From assembly GCF_014649715.1 (NCBI RefSeq), contig NZ_BMTO01000001.1:583047-647046 (forward strand): a stretch of DNA of 64,000 nucleotides, written 5' to 3'. The notes under the pieces are model-generated. The model searched no databases. It saw nothing but the letters and a program-made list of their open reading frames with translations, and was not told where the DNA came from. Every line of letters starts with the position of its first letter. Position 1 is the stretch's first letter. Origin of the DNA: Streptomyces lateritius (lineage in GTDB: Bacteria > Actinomycetota > Actinomycetes > Streptomycetales > Streptomycetaceae). Both the position numbers and the translations under genes were made by a program. This document shows, one piece after another, positions 43,514-52,039 of the stretch.

Positions 43514-43796
43514 GCCGAGGCAATTTACCGAGCGAATTCTCGAATTGCATGTGCCTGGGGGGTGGGATGGCGGCGCGGTGTGTGTTATTCGCGCGAGCGC
43601 GAGAAGTGGTGGATTTGCCCGTATTTACCCGGGCGAAACGGACGTGATGTGGAGTCGATCACAAGACTTGAAAGGCGCGGGAAACGCTGACGAAACCTTG
43701 GCGTTTAGGGCCCGGAAAACCGGGCAGAAGAAGCCTGGAAGCTATGAGGGAATTCGCATGGAGAATGCGTGACCGTAATTCTGCGGGAAAAGAAGA
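43514..43796. other. ectABCD leader/promoter region, unusually AT-rich for this genome
   Basis: The 362-bp gap upstream of ectA has no gene. It includes several A/T-rich patches on a high-GC background, an 18-bp interrupted inverted repeat (GCCCG-N8-CGGGC, 43617-43634) and a GCGAATTC-type imperfect palindrome near 43538. These are where osmotic-stress control of ectoine synthesis would be expected. I cannot fix the -10/-35 boxes. The right end of the gap holds the terminator at 43796-43822. Confidence 0.5.
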
Positions 43797-43822
43797 ATGC
43801 CGCGACCGGTGGTCGCGGCATT
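43796..43822 (-). terminator. Rho-independent terminator of the 43876-44985 gene
   Basis: ATGCCGCGACC (43797-43807) pairs with GGTCGCGGCAT (43811-43821) over a 3-nt loop, extended by an A-T pair at each side. Read leftwards, the stem is followed by a T-rich run (TTCTTCTTTT), a classic terminator. It lies 54 bp beyond the stop of the aminotransferase and insulates the ectA promoter. Confidence 0.85.
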
Positions 43823-43875
43823 TCTGGGAGTCCCCTTGGGGGCGTTGGGGGTGTGGAGGTGGTGCCGGTGCCGGG

Positions 43876-44985
43876 TTACCGGTCCCAGGCCTCCGTCACG
43901 GCGCGCCCGGCGGCCTCCAGGTCCACCGGTCGGCCCGTCTCACCGAGCGCCGCGCCCAGCGCCGTCAGTGAGGACCGCACCACGCCCGGCGTCGCGTCCG
44001 CGCCGTAGTGGTTGACCCTGATCATCTCCTTGGCCAGCACCCCACCGCCCGCGATCAGCGGCAGCGACGGGTCCGCCGCCAGCGCCCTGGCGACCAGCTC
44101 CGAGGCGTCCACACCCGCCGGGGAACGCAGCGTCGTCGCCACCGGGGCGGCGTCCTTCGCCTCGTGGACGTACGGTTCGATGCCGCCGCCCAGCGCCAGC
44201 GCGCCCGCCCGGGTCGCGGCGGCCGCCGACGCGTGCCGGGCCATCAGCGCGTCCAGCCCCTCGGCCTCGATGCGCTCCACGCACGCCTCGAGGGCCAGCA
44301 TCTCCAACTGCGCCGGCGCGTGCAGCAGCGTCTTCCGCCCGCCGTCGATCCAGCGCTCCTTCCAGTCGAGGAGGGAGAGGTACGAACGGCGCGGCGCCCC
44401 GGGGTTGGCGGCGAAACGCTCCCACGCGCGCTCGCTGACGGACACCGCCGAGACACCGGCCGGCCCGCCCATCGCCTTCTGCGCCCCGATGATGCACATG
44501 TCCACGCCCCACGCGTCCGGCAGCACCGGCTCGGCGCCGATCGACGCCACCGCGTCGAGGTAGAAGAGCGCGCCGTGGGCCCGCACGACCTCGCCGATCT
44601 CGGCGACCGGGTTGGTGTTGCCGGTCGCCGCCTCCGCGTGCACCAGCGACACGAAGTCGATCTCCGGGTGGGTGGCCAGCGCCTGCTCCACCTGAGCGGC
44701 CGTCACCGCCGTGTGGAACGGCACCTCCAGGTCCACCACCGTGGCACCGCAGTCCCGCAGCCAGTTGCCGAAGGTCTGGCCGTACGGACCGGTGACGATG
44801 TTCAGCGCGGTCGAGCCGGGCCGGGCCCCGCTGCGGATGCAGCCCTCCAGGGGCAGCAGCGCCTCGCCCTGTGTGATCACCACGTCCTGCTCGGTGGACA
44901 GGAGCGCGGCGACCCGCCGCTCGATGGACGCGAAGTGCGCGGCGGTCAGCGGGGCCAGGTCCAGAAGCGGGTGTGTCACGGTCAC
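43876..44985 (-). CDS. Alanine-glyoxylate/pyridoxamine-pyruvate-type class V aminotransferase
   Basis: A 369-residue PLP enzyme of the alanine-glyoxylate/serine-pyruvate aminotransferase branch. The PLP Lys is in CIIGAQKAMGGPAGVSAVS and the PLP-stacking region in HAEAATGNTNPVAEIG. LYLDAVASIGAEP-type Asp (YLDAVASIG) and VVRSSLTALGAALGE near the end are typical. It could make or break down glycine/alanine-type amino acids; whether it has a link to ectoine metabolism is not shown. It is a single-gene unit with its own terminator. Confidence 0.85.
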   Translation of the reverse strand: MTVTHPLLDLAPLTAAHFASIERRVAALLSTEQDVVITQGEALLPLEGCIRSGARPGSTALNIVTGPYGQTFGNWLRDCGATVVDLEVPFHTAVTAAQVEQALATHPEIDFVSLVHAEAATGNTNPVAEIGEVVRAHGALFYLDAVASIGAEPVLPDAWGVDMCIIGAQKAMGGPAGVSAVSVSERAWERFAANPGAPRRSYLSLLDWKERWIDGGRKTLLHAPAQLEMLALEACVERIEAEGLDALMARHASAAAATRAGALALGGGIEPYVHEAKDAAPVATTLRSPAGVDASELVARALAADPSLPLIAGGGVLAKEMIRVNHYGADATPGVVRSSLTALGAALGETGRPVDLEAAGRAVTEAWDR

Positions 44986-45276
44986 GGTGGTGCCTTCTTC
45001 GGATCAGTTCGGGGCGTGGGGGTTCGGTGCCGGCGGTTCGGGCGTGCGGGTTCGGTACTGGTGAGCTGCCACACAAGCTCGGTTCAGGGTACCGAGACGG
45101 CCCCCGCGACCCGGTGGGGCGGCTCCGGGCCGGCCGTACGCAAAACAGACCATCCCCCGCGTACAACCCTGACGCCGCATCCGGTGTCGAACAGGACGCC
45201 GGGGAAGGGACGGGCCTTCTCCGGACACACCCCCGCAGCCGCCCGGAGATCCTCTGTTGCATCCAGGAGCCGCTCC
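44986..45276. other. Divergent control region without a gene
   Basis: The 291-bp gap between the aminotransferase and the FG-GAP gene has no gene. It contains several short GTTCGG-type direct repeats around 45004-45056 on the aminotransferase side. No clear operator was found. Confidence 0.5.
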
Positions 45277-46812
45277 ATGCGCAAGCACCGCACCGCCGCT
45301 CTCGCCGCCGCGACCTTCCTCCTTGTCGCGGGGGCGGGGATCGTCACCGCGCCGGCCGCCCACGCAGGAGTCCCCGGTTCCACCCGCGCCGGCGACCGCA
45401 ACTGCGACTTCGACGGGGACGGTCACGACGACGTGCTCGTCGGCGCCCCCGGCGCGACCGTCGACGGCCGGCCCGCCGCCGGCCTCGTCACCGTCCAGTA
45501 CGGCTCGCCCCGCGGCATCGGCACGGGTACGGGCACGGGAGCCGGTCGCGCCGCCGTCCTCAGCCAGAACACCCCCGGCGTGCCCGGCGCCGCCGAGACC
45601 GGAGACGCGTTCGGCAAGGCCGTCGCCACCGGAGACCTCGACGGGGACGGCTACGACGACGCGATCGTCGGCGCCCCCGGTGAGGACATCGGCACCACCG
45701 TCGACTCGGGCGGCGCCGTGATCCTCTGGGGCTCCCCGAAGGGGCTCGTCGGCTCCCGCAGCCAGTGGGTCGACAGCTTGCTCGGCCCGGCGGCCGGCGC
45801 CCGCTTCGGATCCGCCTTCGCCGCCGCCCGCTTCACCGCCGAGAGCCCGGGGGACCAGCTGATCGTGCTCGACCGGCGGTACGTGGAGTGGCACCGGTTC
45901 GCCCCGGCGCCGCAGCCGGGCGCGGCACGCGAGGACCGTGCGGCCCCGCTCATCCGAACCTCCCCGAACTCCCCGCAGGCCGACGCTGATCCGCCGCGCG
46001 AACTCGTGGCGAAGTCCCTCACCACCGGCGACCACGACGGCGACGGCTTCGCCGACCTGGTCGTCGGCGGAGTGACCGCCGGCGCCGAACCGGGGCACGG
46101 CTGGTCCTGGTACCTCTCCGGCGGCCGGGACGCGCTGACCTTCGAGCGCGAGCTGCGCGGCGGCCCCGCCACCGCCTCCGGCGACATCGACGGCGACGGC
46201 TACGACGACCTCGTGACCGGCGAGCCGCACAGCCCGGACGACGGCGGCGAGTCCATGACCGGCGGCCTGGTCGGCGTCTATCTCGGCGGCCCCCAGGGCC
46301 CGGCGGGCGTCGACGGGGTCGGCACCCCGCCCCGCTGGTGGACCCAGGACTCCCCGGGCGTGCCCGGCGCCTCCGAGCGGGGTGACGGCTGGGGCTCCGA
46401 CCTGTCCGTCGCCGACACGAACGGCGACGGGTACGCGGACGTGGCGATCGGCGCCCCGGGGGAGGACATCGGCTCGGTCGCCGACGCGGGCACGGTGACC
46501 CTTCTGCGCGGGACGCCGGCCGGCGCGACCGGCAGCGGCGCCCGGTCGTGGACGCAGGACTCGTCCTCGGTGCCGGGCGCGGTCGAGCGGGGCGACCGGT
46601 TCGGCACCCAGGTCCGGCTGTTCGACACCGACGGCGACGGCCGCTTCGGACTGCTGGCGGCGGCGCCCGGCGAGAACACCGGTGACGGGCACGTATGGGT
46701 GTTCCCCGGCGCGCCCGGAGGTCCGACCGCCGTGGGCTCGTGGACGTACGCGGCCGGGTCCCTCGGGGCCTCGTCCGTGGACGCCCGCTTCGGTGAGGCG
46801 ATCGACGAATGA
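45277..46812 (+). CDS. Secreted FG-GAP (integrin-like) repeat protein
   Basis: A 511-residue exported protein. The signal peptide is residues 1-30 (cut after AHA). It is built from about six FG-GAP repeats, each with a calcium-binding D-x-D-G-D-G-x-x-D loop: DFDGDGHDD, DLDGDGYDD, DHDGDGFAD, DIDGDGYDD, DTNGDGYAD and DTDGDGRFG. It therefore probably folds as a beta-propeller outside the cell. Streptomyces encode many of these with unknown ligands. The WTQDSPGVPGA and WTQDSSSVPGA blocks are conserved within the family. The ATG at 45277 follows CAGGAG. Confidence 0.9.
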   Translation: MRKHRTAALAAATFLLVAGAGIVTAPAAHAGVPGSTRAGDRNCDFDGDGHDDVLVGAPGATVDGRPAAGLVTVQYGSPRGIGTGTGTGAGRAAVLSQNTPGVPGAAETGDAFGKAVATGDLDGDGYDDAIVGAPGEDIGTTVDSGGAVILWGSPKGLVGSRSQWVDSLLGPAAGARFGSAFAAARFTAESPGDQLIVLDRRYVEWHRFAPAPQPGAAREDRAAPLIRTSPNSPQADADPPRELVAKSLTTGDHDGDGFADLVVGGVTAGAEPGHGWSWYLSGGRDALTFERELRGGPATASGDIDGDGYDDLVTGEPHSPDDGGESMTGGLVGVYLGGPQGPAGVDGVGTPPRWWTQDSPGVPGASERGDGWGSDLSVADTNGDGYADVAIGAPGEDIGSVADAGTVTLLRGTPAGATGSGARSWTQDSSSVPGAVERGDRFGTQVRLFDTDGDGRFGLLAAAPGENTGDGHVWVFPGAPGGPTAVGSWTYAAGSLGASSVDARFGEAIDE

Positions 46813-46864
46813 GCGGCGCCCGACCGCCGTTCGACGGGCCGGCCGCCCCTCGTAGAGTGCAGGC

Positions 46865-47950
46865 ATGAGCGATCGCGTGGTGCTGCATGTGAAGGGGCGG
46901 GTGCTCGTCGGCCCGGAGGACGTACGGGACGAGTTGTGGGCGGTCGACGGCCGGATCACGTACTCCCGGCCGTCCGGTGACGCGCTGACCGTGACCGGCT
47001 GGGCCCTGCCCGGCCTCGTCGACGCCCACTGCCACGTCGGGCTCGACCGGCACGGGCCCGTCGACGAGGCCACCAGCGAGAAGCAGGCGCTGACCGACCG
47101 CGACGCGGGTACGCTCCTCATCCGGGACGCCGGATCGCCCTCCGACACCCGCTGGATCGACGAGCGCGAAGACCTGCCGAAGATCATCCGCGCCGGCCGT
47201 CACATCGCCCGCACCCGCCGCTACATCCGCAACTACGCCCACGAGATCGAGCCCTCGGAACTGGTGGCGTACGTCGGGCAGGAGGCCCGCAGGGGCGACG
47301 GCTGGGTGAAGCTCGTCGGCGACTGGATCGACCGCGAGGCGGGCGACCTCACCGCCTGCTGGCCGCGCGCCGAGGTCGAGGCGGCGATCGCGGAGGCGCA
47401 CCGCCTCGGCGCCCGGGTCACCGCGCACTGCTTCGCCGAGGACTCGCTGCGGGACCTGGTGGAAGCGGGCATCGACTGCGTCGAGCACGCCACCGGACTG
47501 ACCGAGGAGACCATCCCCCTCTTCGCGGAGCGGGGCGTCGCCATCGTGCCGACGCTCGTCAACATCGCCACCTTCCCCCGGCTCGCGGACGGCGGGGAGG
47601 AGAAGTTCCCGCGCTGGTCGGCACACATGCGCCGGCTGTACGAGCGCCGGTACGACACCGTCCGCGCCGCGTACGACGCCGGTGTCCCCGTCTTCGTCGG
47701 CACGGACGCGGGCGGCTCCCTGGCCCACGGCCTGGTCGCTGCAGAGGTCGAGGAGCTGGTCAAGGCGGGCATCCCGCCCCTCGACGCCCTGTCGGCCACT
47801 GCCTGGGGCGCCCGCGCCTGGCTGGGCCGCCCCTCCCTGGAGGAGGGCGCCCCCGCCGACCTCGTCGTCTACGACGAGGACCCCCGCGCGGACGTCCGCG
47901 CCCTCGCGGCGCCGCGCCGGGTGATCGTGAACGGCCGAGTGATCGGCTGA
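46865..47950 (+). CDS. Amidohydrolase (imidazolonepropionase-like)
   Basis: A 361-residue metal-dependent amidohydrolase. Metal ligands are in DAHCHVG (HxH), VTAHCF and CVEHATG (His), with the catalytic Asp in VGTDAGG. It has the flanking small beta-sandwich formed by both termini (VLHVKGRVLV, LVVYDEDPRADVR). The substrate is unknown. It follows the FG-GAP gene by 52 bp in the same direction. Confidence 0.88.
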   Translation: MSDRVVLHVKGRVLVGPEDVRDELWAVDGRITYSRPSGDALTVTGWALPGLVDAHCHVGLDRHGPVDEATSEKQALTDRDAGTLLIRDAGSPSDTRWIDEREDLPKIIRAGRHIARTRRYIRNYAHEIEPSELVAYVGQEARRGDGWVKLVGDWIDREAGDLTACWPRAEVEAAIAEAHRLGARVTAHCFAEDSLRDLVEAGIDCVEHATGLTEETIPLFAERGVAIVPTLVNIATFPRLADGGEEKFPRWSAHMRRLYERRYDTVRAAYDAGVPVFVGTDAGGSLAHGLVAAEVEELVKAGIPPLDALSATAWGARAWLGRPSLEEGAPADLVVYDEDPRADVRALAAPRRVIVNGRVIG

Positions 47951-48026
47951 CCGGCCGGCTGACGGGGCGGCTGACCGGCCGGGCACGTGCGGATGCCGAG
48001 ATGCACACGATCAGGTGACGGCTGCC

Positions 48027-48362
48027 TCACTCACGGCGGAGGGCCCAGGCGGCCTCCTCGGGTACATCGAGGACGATCGTGTGGGAGCTGTCGATCCGCG
48101 ACACGATGGCCTCGCGGGGACCGAGCCGCCAGACGTCACTGCCGTAGAACTCCTCCTCCTGGTCGTGCCGTTCATGGAGCGAGGCGAACGCGCGGATCAG
48201 GTACGCCTCCTCGTGTCCTTCCTCGGCCACCAGGGAAGCCCCGCAGTCCACCACGCGGATGCCGGCCTTCTCCAGCAAGGGCACCGACTCCTCCCGCATC
48301 ACGCGGACGAACTCGTCGCGGGTGCCGGGCTTCAAGCGGTACGTGCGGATCTCAAGAATCAC
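48027..48362 (-). CDS. NIPSNAP-family protein
   Basis: A 111-residue NIPSNAP (dimeric alpha-beta barrel) protein. It begins VILEIRTYRLKPGTRDEFVRVM with the typical ferredoxin-like strand, followed by the DPEEFYGSD-like region and a short end. The GTG at 48362 gives this start; a longer frame would add a non-conserved head. Function is unknown. It converges with the amidohydrolase (76-bp gap). Confidence 0.82.
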   Translation of the reverse strand: MILEIRTYRLKPGTRDEFVRVMREESVPLLEKAGIRVVDCGASLVAEEGHEEAYLIRAFASLHERHDQEEEFYGSDVWRLGPREAIVSRIDSSHTIVLDVPEEAAWALRRE

Positions 48363-48480
48363 AGCCGGTCTCCTGCGGTAGCGCGGTCCTGGTCGGCACG
48401 ACACCTCGTGCCCGTGACCCACGAAGATTACGGGCAACCGCGGGCCCGCCGGCCCTCCCGCCCGCCGGCCCGCCGGCCCG

Positions 48481-49041
48481 TCATCGCGCCAGGAACGCCA
48501 GGCGCGCCTTCTTCTCGGGGATGAAGACCTCCGGGAGGTCCACCTCCGGCAGGACGACCTCAGGGCCCAGTTCGAACCCGGCCCGCACCAGCCGGGCGAT
48601 CGCCTTCTCGTTGTCCGCGTCCGGCTCGGCGACGATCCGCGTCCGGCCGGTCAGCGCGAAGTCGATCAGCGCGGTCAGCAGCCAGGCGGAGAAACCGCGT
48701 TCGGGGACGGGGGTCGGTGCGATCAGCAGGTGCACACCGATGTCACCCGGCCGGACCTCGTAGCACTCGCTGACGCGGTCGGCCTCGGGGTCGTACGTCT
48801 GGAAGAGCGCGACCGGTTCGCCGTCCCGGCGGACCAGGAAGCCGTGGTGCGTGGTGAGCGAGTCCAGGTGGGCGTAGATCTCCCGTACCTGCTCCAGCGT
48901 CGTACCGCCCATGCCCCAGAACCGGGCCCGGTCCTCGTTGACCCAGCCGTGGAGGAGTGCGGCGTCGCGGTCGGGGTCGACGCGGTCGATCCCGACGGTG
49001 CCGAAGCCCTCGACGGTCCGGACGTACTCAGCGGGGGTCAT
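48481..49041 (-). CDS. Siderophore-type GNAT acyltransferase
   Basis: A 186-residue acyltransferase with the Acetyltransf_8 (AlcB/IucB) pattern: WVNEDRARFWGMGGTTLEQVREIY, GFLVRRDGEPVALFQTYDPE, GDIGVHLLIAPTPVPERGFSAWLLTALIDFAL and EPDADNEKAIARLVRAGFEL. In this family the enzyme acylates hydroxylamines during hydroxamate-siderophore synthesis. Its start overlaps the end of the acylase gene by 14 bp, so the two are co-translated. A role in acylating a siderophore intermediate is a reasonable inference. Confidence 0.85.
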   Translation of the reverse strand: MTPAEYVRTVEGFGTVGIDRVDPDRDAALLHGWVNEDRARFWGMGGTTLEQVREIYAHLDSLTTHHGFLVRRDGEPVALFQTYDPEADRVSECYEVRPGDIGVHLLIAPTPVPERGFSAWLLTALIDFALTGRTRIVAEPDADNEKAIARLVRAGFELGPEVVLPEVDLPEVFIPEKKARLAFLAR

Positions 49042-51241
49042 GGTGCTCCTTGGTGAGGTGGTGCCAGGCGGTGGTGACGGGGACGAGCTCGCCCCGCAGC
49101 CACAGCGGGAGTTGGTCGAGGTGGTGGGGGTCGCCCGCGACGCCGGAGGCGCCGAACGGCACGACCCAGAGGCTGTTGTCGCGGTCGGCGAGGTCCCAGA
49201 CGTAACGGGCCGCCGACGCGCGGGCGCTGCGGTCCGTGTATCCGGGCACGCTGGAGGTGGACAGCACGCAGTCGTGGTCCCCGCCGAGGCCCGGCCACCG
49301 CGCGTCGGCCGTGGTGTCGGCGTCCGGCAGCGCCTGCCAGGGAGCGAGCCGGTGGGTGACGCCCCAGGCCGGCGGCTCAGCCCCGGCGGCGACCTCTTCG
49401 AGGGCCTCCCGGACGATCTCGGCGGTGTCCTCGGGCGGTACGGGACCGGAGACGAGCAGCGTCTCCAGGGCGAACGCCACGCGCGGGCCGAGGGCGAGCC
49501 ACGGCTGGAAGAGCGCGGGGTAGGCCGCCGGTTCCCGCAGCGCCTTGAAGGCGGGGTGGGCGGCGACCCGCCGCACCACGGCGCCCCGGACGGCGGCGTA
49601 GAGCCCGGCGTCGGTGCTGTCCGCCTCCATCCGGCGGTCCCAGGCGAGCAGGCGCCCCCGGACCGCGGACGCGGAGGGGGACAAGCCGCCCCGTGCCCGG
49701 ATCGCCTCCAGAAGGGGCGCCGCCGAGGGGTTGTCGGTGTCGGTGTGGACCGCCGTCATGGCCTGCGGAGTCCAGGACGTCGACTCCGCGAGGAGCGCGT
49801 CGATCCGGGCGGCCCGGTGCGCGGGGGCGAACTCGACGCCCAGAGGAGCCGCCAGATCCCGCGCGTTGGCCATGACCGCGTGGCCGTCGACGTCGGCGCG
49901 TGGCAGGGCCGCCGGCTTCTCCTGCCAGGCGTGGGCCGCTTCCCAGGCCGGCACGATGCGCAGGGAGTTGGACCGGGGCCGTACGGGGACGTGGCCCGCG
50001 ATCCTGTGCAGCAGACCGCCCTCGGTGTCCGCGGCCTGGACCACGTTGACCGGTTCGGCCCAGCCGTCCACGGCGCGGTCCACATCGGCGACGGTGCGGG
50101 CGGCGAGCAGCTCGGGCAGGACGCCGAAGCCCAGTTCGCCGGTCACCCGGGGCGGATACCGGAGACTGATCGCCTCCCAGACGCCGTCACCGCCGTCACC
50201 GCCGTCGACGTCGCTCACGCCGTCAGGGTCGCCGGAGCCGGAGCCGGAGGCGCTCGCCGCGTGCTCCCGGCCCCCGTCCGGGCCCGTGTCCCGGCCCCCG
50301 TCCGGGCCCGTGTCCCGGCCCCCGTCCGGGCTCGTGTCCGTGATGATCACCGGCCCCCGCTCCGTCTCGATCACCTCCACCTCGACCGGATCCGCGCCCG
50401 CGACCCCGAGCGTCTCGCGGTGGACCGACGCCGGGCGCCAGCCGTCGGGGCCGAGCGCCTCGACCCCGCCGTCGCCGGTCCGCCGCAGCCGCTCCCGGTA
50501 CAGGTCCTGGTAGTCGGCCATGGCGTTGGTGATCGCCCAGGCCACGCCTCCCGTGTGGCCGAAGTGGGCGAGACCCGGCACGCCGGGTACGGCGAGGCCC
50601 ACCACGTCGTACTCCGGGCAGGCCAGGCGGATCTGCTGGTAGACGCCGGGCGCCTCGATGAACCGGTGCGGGTCGCCCGCCACGATCGCCGCACCGCTCT
50701 CGGTGCGTCCGCCCGCGACGACCCAGCCGTTGGAGCCCGCCGTCCCGGGGCCGTCCGTGGCGAACAGCTCCGTCCACTCCTCGCCGAGCCGGCGCGCGAC
50801 CTCGTCCCGCCACAGCTTGGTGGGGAAGCCGGCGAAGAGGATGTGGGTGGAGAGCCAGACCGCCAGCGGCGTCCAGGGCTCCCAGCGCCCGGGCTTCAGT
50901 CCCGTCGCCGCGAACTCGGGAGCCCGCCGGGCCCCTTCCGCCAGGCCGGCCTGGACCCCGTCCACGTACGCCCGCACCCACCGAGCGGTCCCCGGGTCGA
51001 GCCGGTCGAAGCAGCGGCGCGCGGTGTCGGCGAGCCGTGCCCGTCGTACGAAGGTGTCCCAGCCGGTCTCCGCGGCGCCGAGGAACGCGGCCGTGGTGCC
51101 CTGCGCCCGGTGCCGTTCGACCTCCAGCTGCCAGGCGCGGTCCGCGGCGGTCACCCGCCCCTGCGCGAAGGCGAGTTCATCGGGGTCGGCGGCGCGCAGA
51201 TGCGGGATCCCCCAGCTGTCCCGGTAGACCTCGATGCTCAC
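49028..51241 (-). CDS. Penicillin acylase-family Ntn hydrolase, probably cytoplasmic and iron-regulated
   Basis: A 737-residue penicillin-acylase-type N-terminal nucleophile hydrolase. The alpha part begins SIEVYRDSWGIPHLRA; the pro-peptide ends before the nucleophile Ser170 (GTAGSNGWVVAGG), and the beta part contains GDPHRFIEAPGVYQQ and ITNAMADYQDLY. Such proteins cleave amide bonds of acylated compounds. There is no signal peptide, so it is likely cytoplasmic. A low-complexity segment near residues 300-325 is encoded by a 24-bp tandem repeat. It starts 26 bp from a perfect iron box and is co-translated with a siderophore-type acyltransferase. An iron-linked role in siderophore acyl processing, like PvdQ, is inferred. 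Confidence 0.88.
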   Translation of the reverse strand: MSIEVYRDSWGIPHLRAADPDELAFAQGRVTAADRAWQLEVERHRAQGTTAAFLGAAETGWDTFVRRARLADTARRCFDRLDPGTARWVRAYVDGVQAGLAEGARRAPEFAATGLKPGRWEPWTPLAVWLSTHILFAGFPTKLWRDEVARRLGEEWTELFATDGPGTAGSNGWVVAGGRTESGAAIVAGDPHRFIEAPGVYQQIRLACPEYDVVGLAVPGVPGLAHFGHTGGVAWAITNAMADYQDLYRERLRRTGDGGVEALGPDGWRPASVHRETLGVAGADPVEVEVIETERGPVIITDTSPDGGRDTGPDGGRDTGPDGGREHAASASGSGSGDPDGVSDVDGGDGGDGVWEAISLRYPPRVTGELGFGVLPELLAARTVADVDRAVDGWAEPVNVVQAADTEGGLLHRIAGHVPVRPRSNSLRIVPAWEAAHAWQEKPAALPRADVDGHAVMANARDLAAPLGVEFAPAHRAARIDALLAESTSWTPQAMTAVHTDTDNPSAAPLLEAIRARGGLSPSASAVRGRLLAWDRRMEADSTDAGLYAAVRGAVVRRVAAHPAFKALREPAAYPALFQPWLALGPRVAFALETLLVSGPVPPEDTAEIVREALEEVAAGAEPPAWGVTHRLAPWQALPDADTTADARWPGLGGDHDCVLSTSSVPGYTDRSARASAARYVWDLADRDNSLWVVPFGASGVAGDPHHLDQLPLWLRGELVPVTTAWHHLTKEHHDPR
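50266..50337. repeat. Three copies of a 24-bp tandem repeat inside the acylase gene
   Basis: A 24-bp unit is repeated at 50266-50289, 50290-50313 and 50314-50337 (the last copy with one substitution). Being a multiple of three, it adds eight residues per copy (TGPDGGRD) in the acylase without shifting the frame. It is a likely site of copy-number variation between strains. Confidence 0.9.
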
Positions 51242-51266
51242 TCCGACCTCGATCCGTCCAAATTTC

Positions 51267-51285
51267 TTAGGTTAGGCTGACCTAA
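51267..51285. promoter_or_regulatory. Iron box (DmdR/IdeR type) between acylase and siderophore-interacting gene
   Basis: TTAGGTTAGGCTGACCTAA matches the actinobacterial iron-box consensus (TTAGGTTAGGCTAACCTAA) at 18 of 19 positions. It lies in the 78-bp divergent spacer, 26 bp from the acylase start and 35 bp from the siderophore-interacting gene start. Iron-loaded DmdR1-type repressor should shut both off. Confidence 0.9.
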
Positions 51286-51319
51286 ATAAATCTACAGGAC
51301 CCCAGGGGAGGGGATTGCG

Positions 51320-52039
51320 GTGGGGCATGGCTGGGAAGGCGTCGTCCTCAAGCTGTTTCGCGGCAAGGACTTCACATTCACCGTGACCGGAGCCGAACAG
51401 GTCACCGAGCACTACCGGCGGGTGCATCTGAAGGACGGGGGCCTGCTCGCCGCCGCCGGCGTCCACCCGACGATGTGGGTGCGCCTCTGGTTCGACGACG
51501 CCGGCAAGCCGCACCAGCGCGCCTTCACCCTCGTCGACCCCGACCCGGCGGCGGGCACCTTCAGCCTGGAGTTCGCCCTCCATGACGGCGCCGCGAGTCG
51601 GTGGGCCCGCTCCTGCGCCCCCGGCGACACCGTCGAGGCGACCCTGCAGGGCACGGGCTTCACCGCCCCCGAGCCGCAACCCGGACGCCTCCTCGTGATC
51701 GGCGACCCCGCCTCCCTGCCCGCGATCAACTCCCTCCTCGACGCCCTCCCGGGCGTCCCGGCCACCCTCTGGTTCGAGACCACCCACGGCTCGGACGACG
51801 AGCTTCCGGTGCGGCTCGACCCGGAACGGCACGAGCTGCGCAGGGTGCCACGTCAGGGCGGCGGAGCGGCGCTCGTGGATCGGGTCAGGAGCGAACTGCC
51901 CGCCCTGCTCGGGGAGGACCCGTACGTCTGGGTCGCCTGCGACACCGCGACGACCCGCACCCTCGCCTCGTACCTGCGCAAGGAGCTCGCGCTGCCCAAG
52001 GAGCGGGTCCACTCCCTGGGGTACTGGCGCGCCTCCTGA
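51320..52039 (+). CDS. Siderophore-interacting protein (FAD-binding ferric reductase)
   Basis: A 239-residue flavoprotein of the SIP/ViuB family that uses NADPH to release iron from ferric siderophores in the cytoplasm. The N-terminal FAD-binding barrel contains RAFTLVDPDPAAGTFSLEFALHDG, and the C-terminal NAD(P)-binding domain has LLVIGDPASLPAINSLLDALPG, DPYVWVACDTATTRTLASYLRKE and HSLGYWRAS. The GTG at 51320 follows AGGGGAGGGG. Control by the iron box at 51267-51285 is expected. Confidence 0.92.
   Translation: MGHGWEGVVLKLFRGKDFTFTVTGAEQVTEHYRRVHLKDGGLLAAAGVHPTMWVRLWFDDAGKPHQRAFTLVDPDPAAGTFSLEFALHDGAASRWARSCAPGDTVEATLQGTGFTAPEPQPGRLLVIGDPASLPAINSLLDALPGVPATLWFETTHGSDDELPVRLDPERHELRRVPRQGGGAALVDRVRSELPALLGEDPYVWVACDTATTRTLASYLRKELALPKERVHSLGYWRAS

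Noticed and set aside
47951..48026. A direct repeat CGGCTGACCGGCCGG near the end of the amidohydrolase gene
   Set aside because: Only two copies in a GC-rich convergent gap; probably chance or a weak terminator, not a mobile element.
48363..48480. CCGGC-rich repeats upstream of the NIPSNAP gene
   Set aside because: Low-complexity GC sequence (CGCCGGCCCGCCGGCCC) that could fold many ways; no specific terminator could be assigned.
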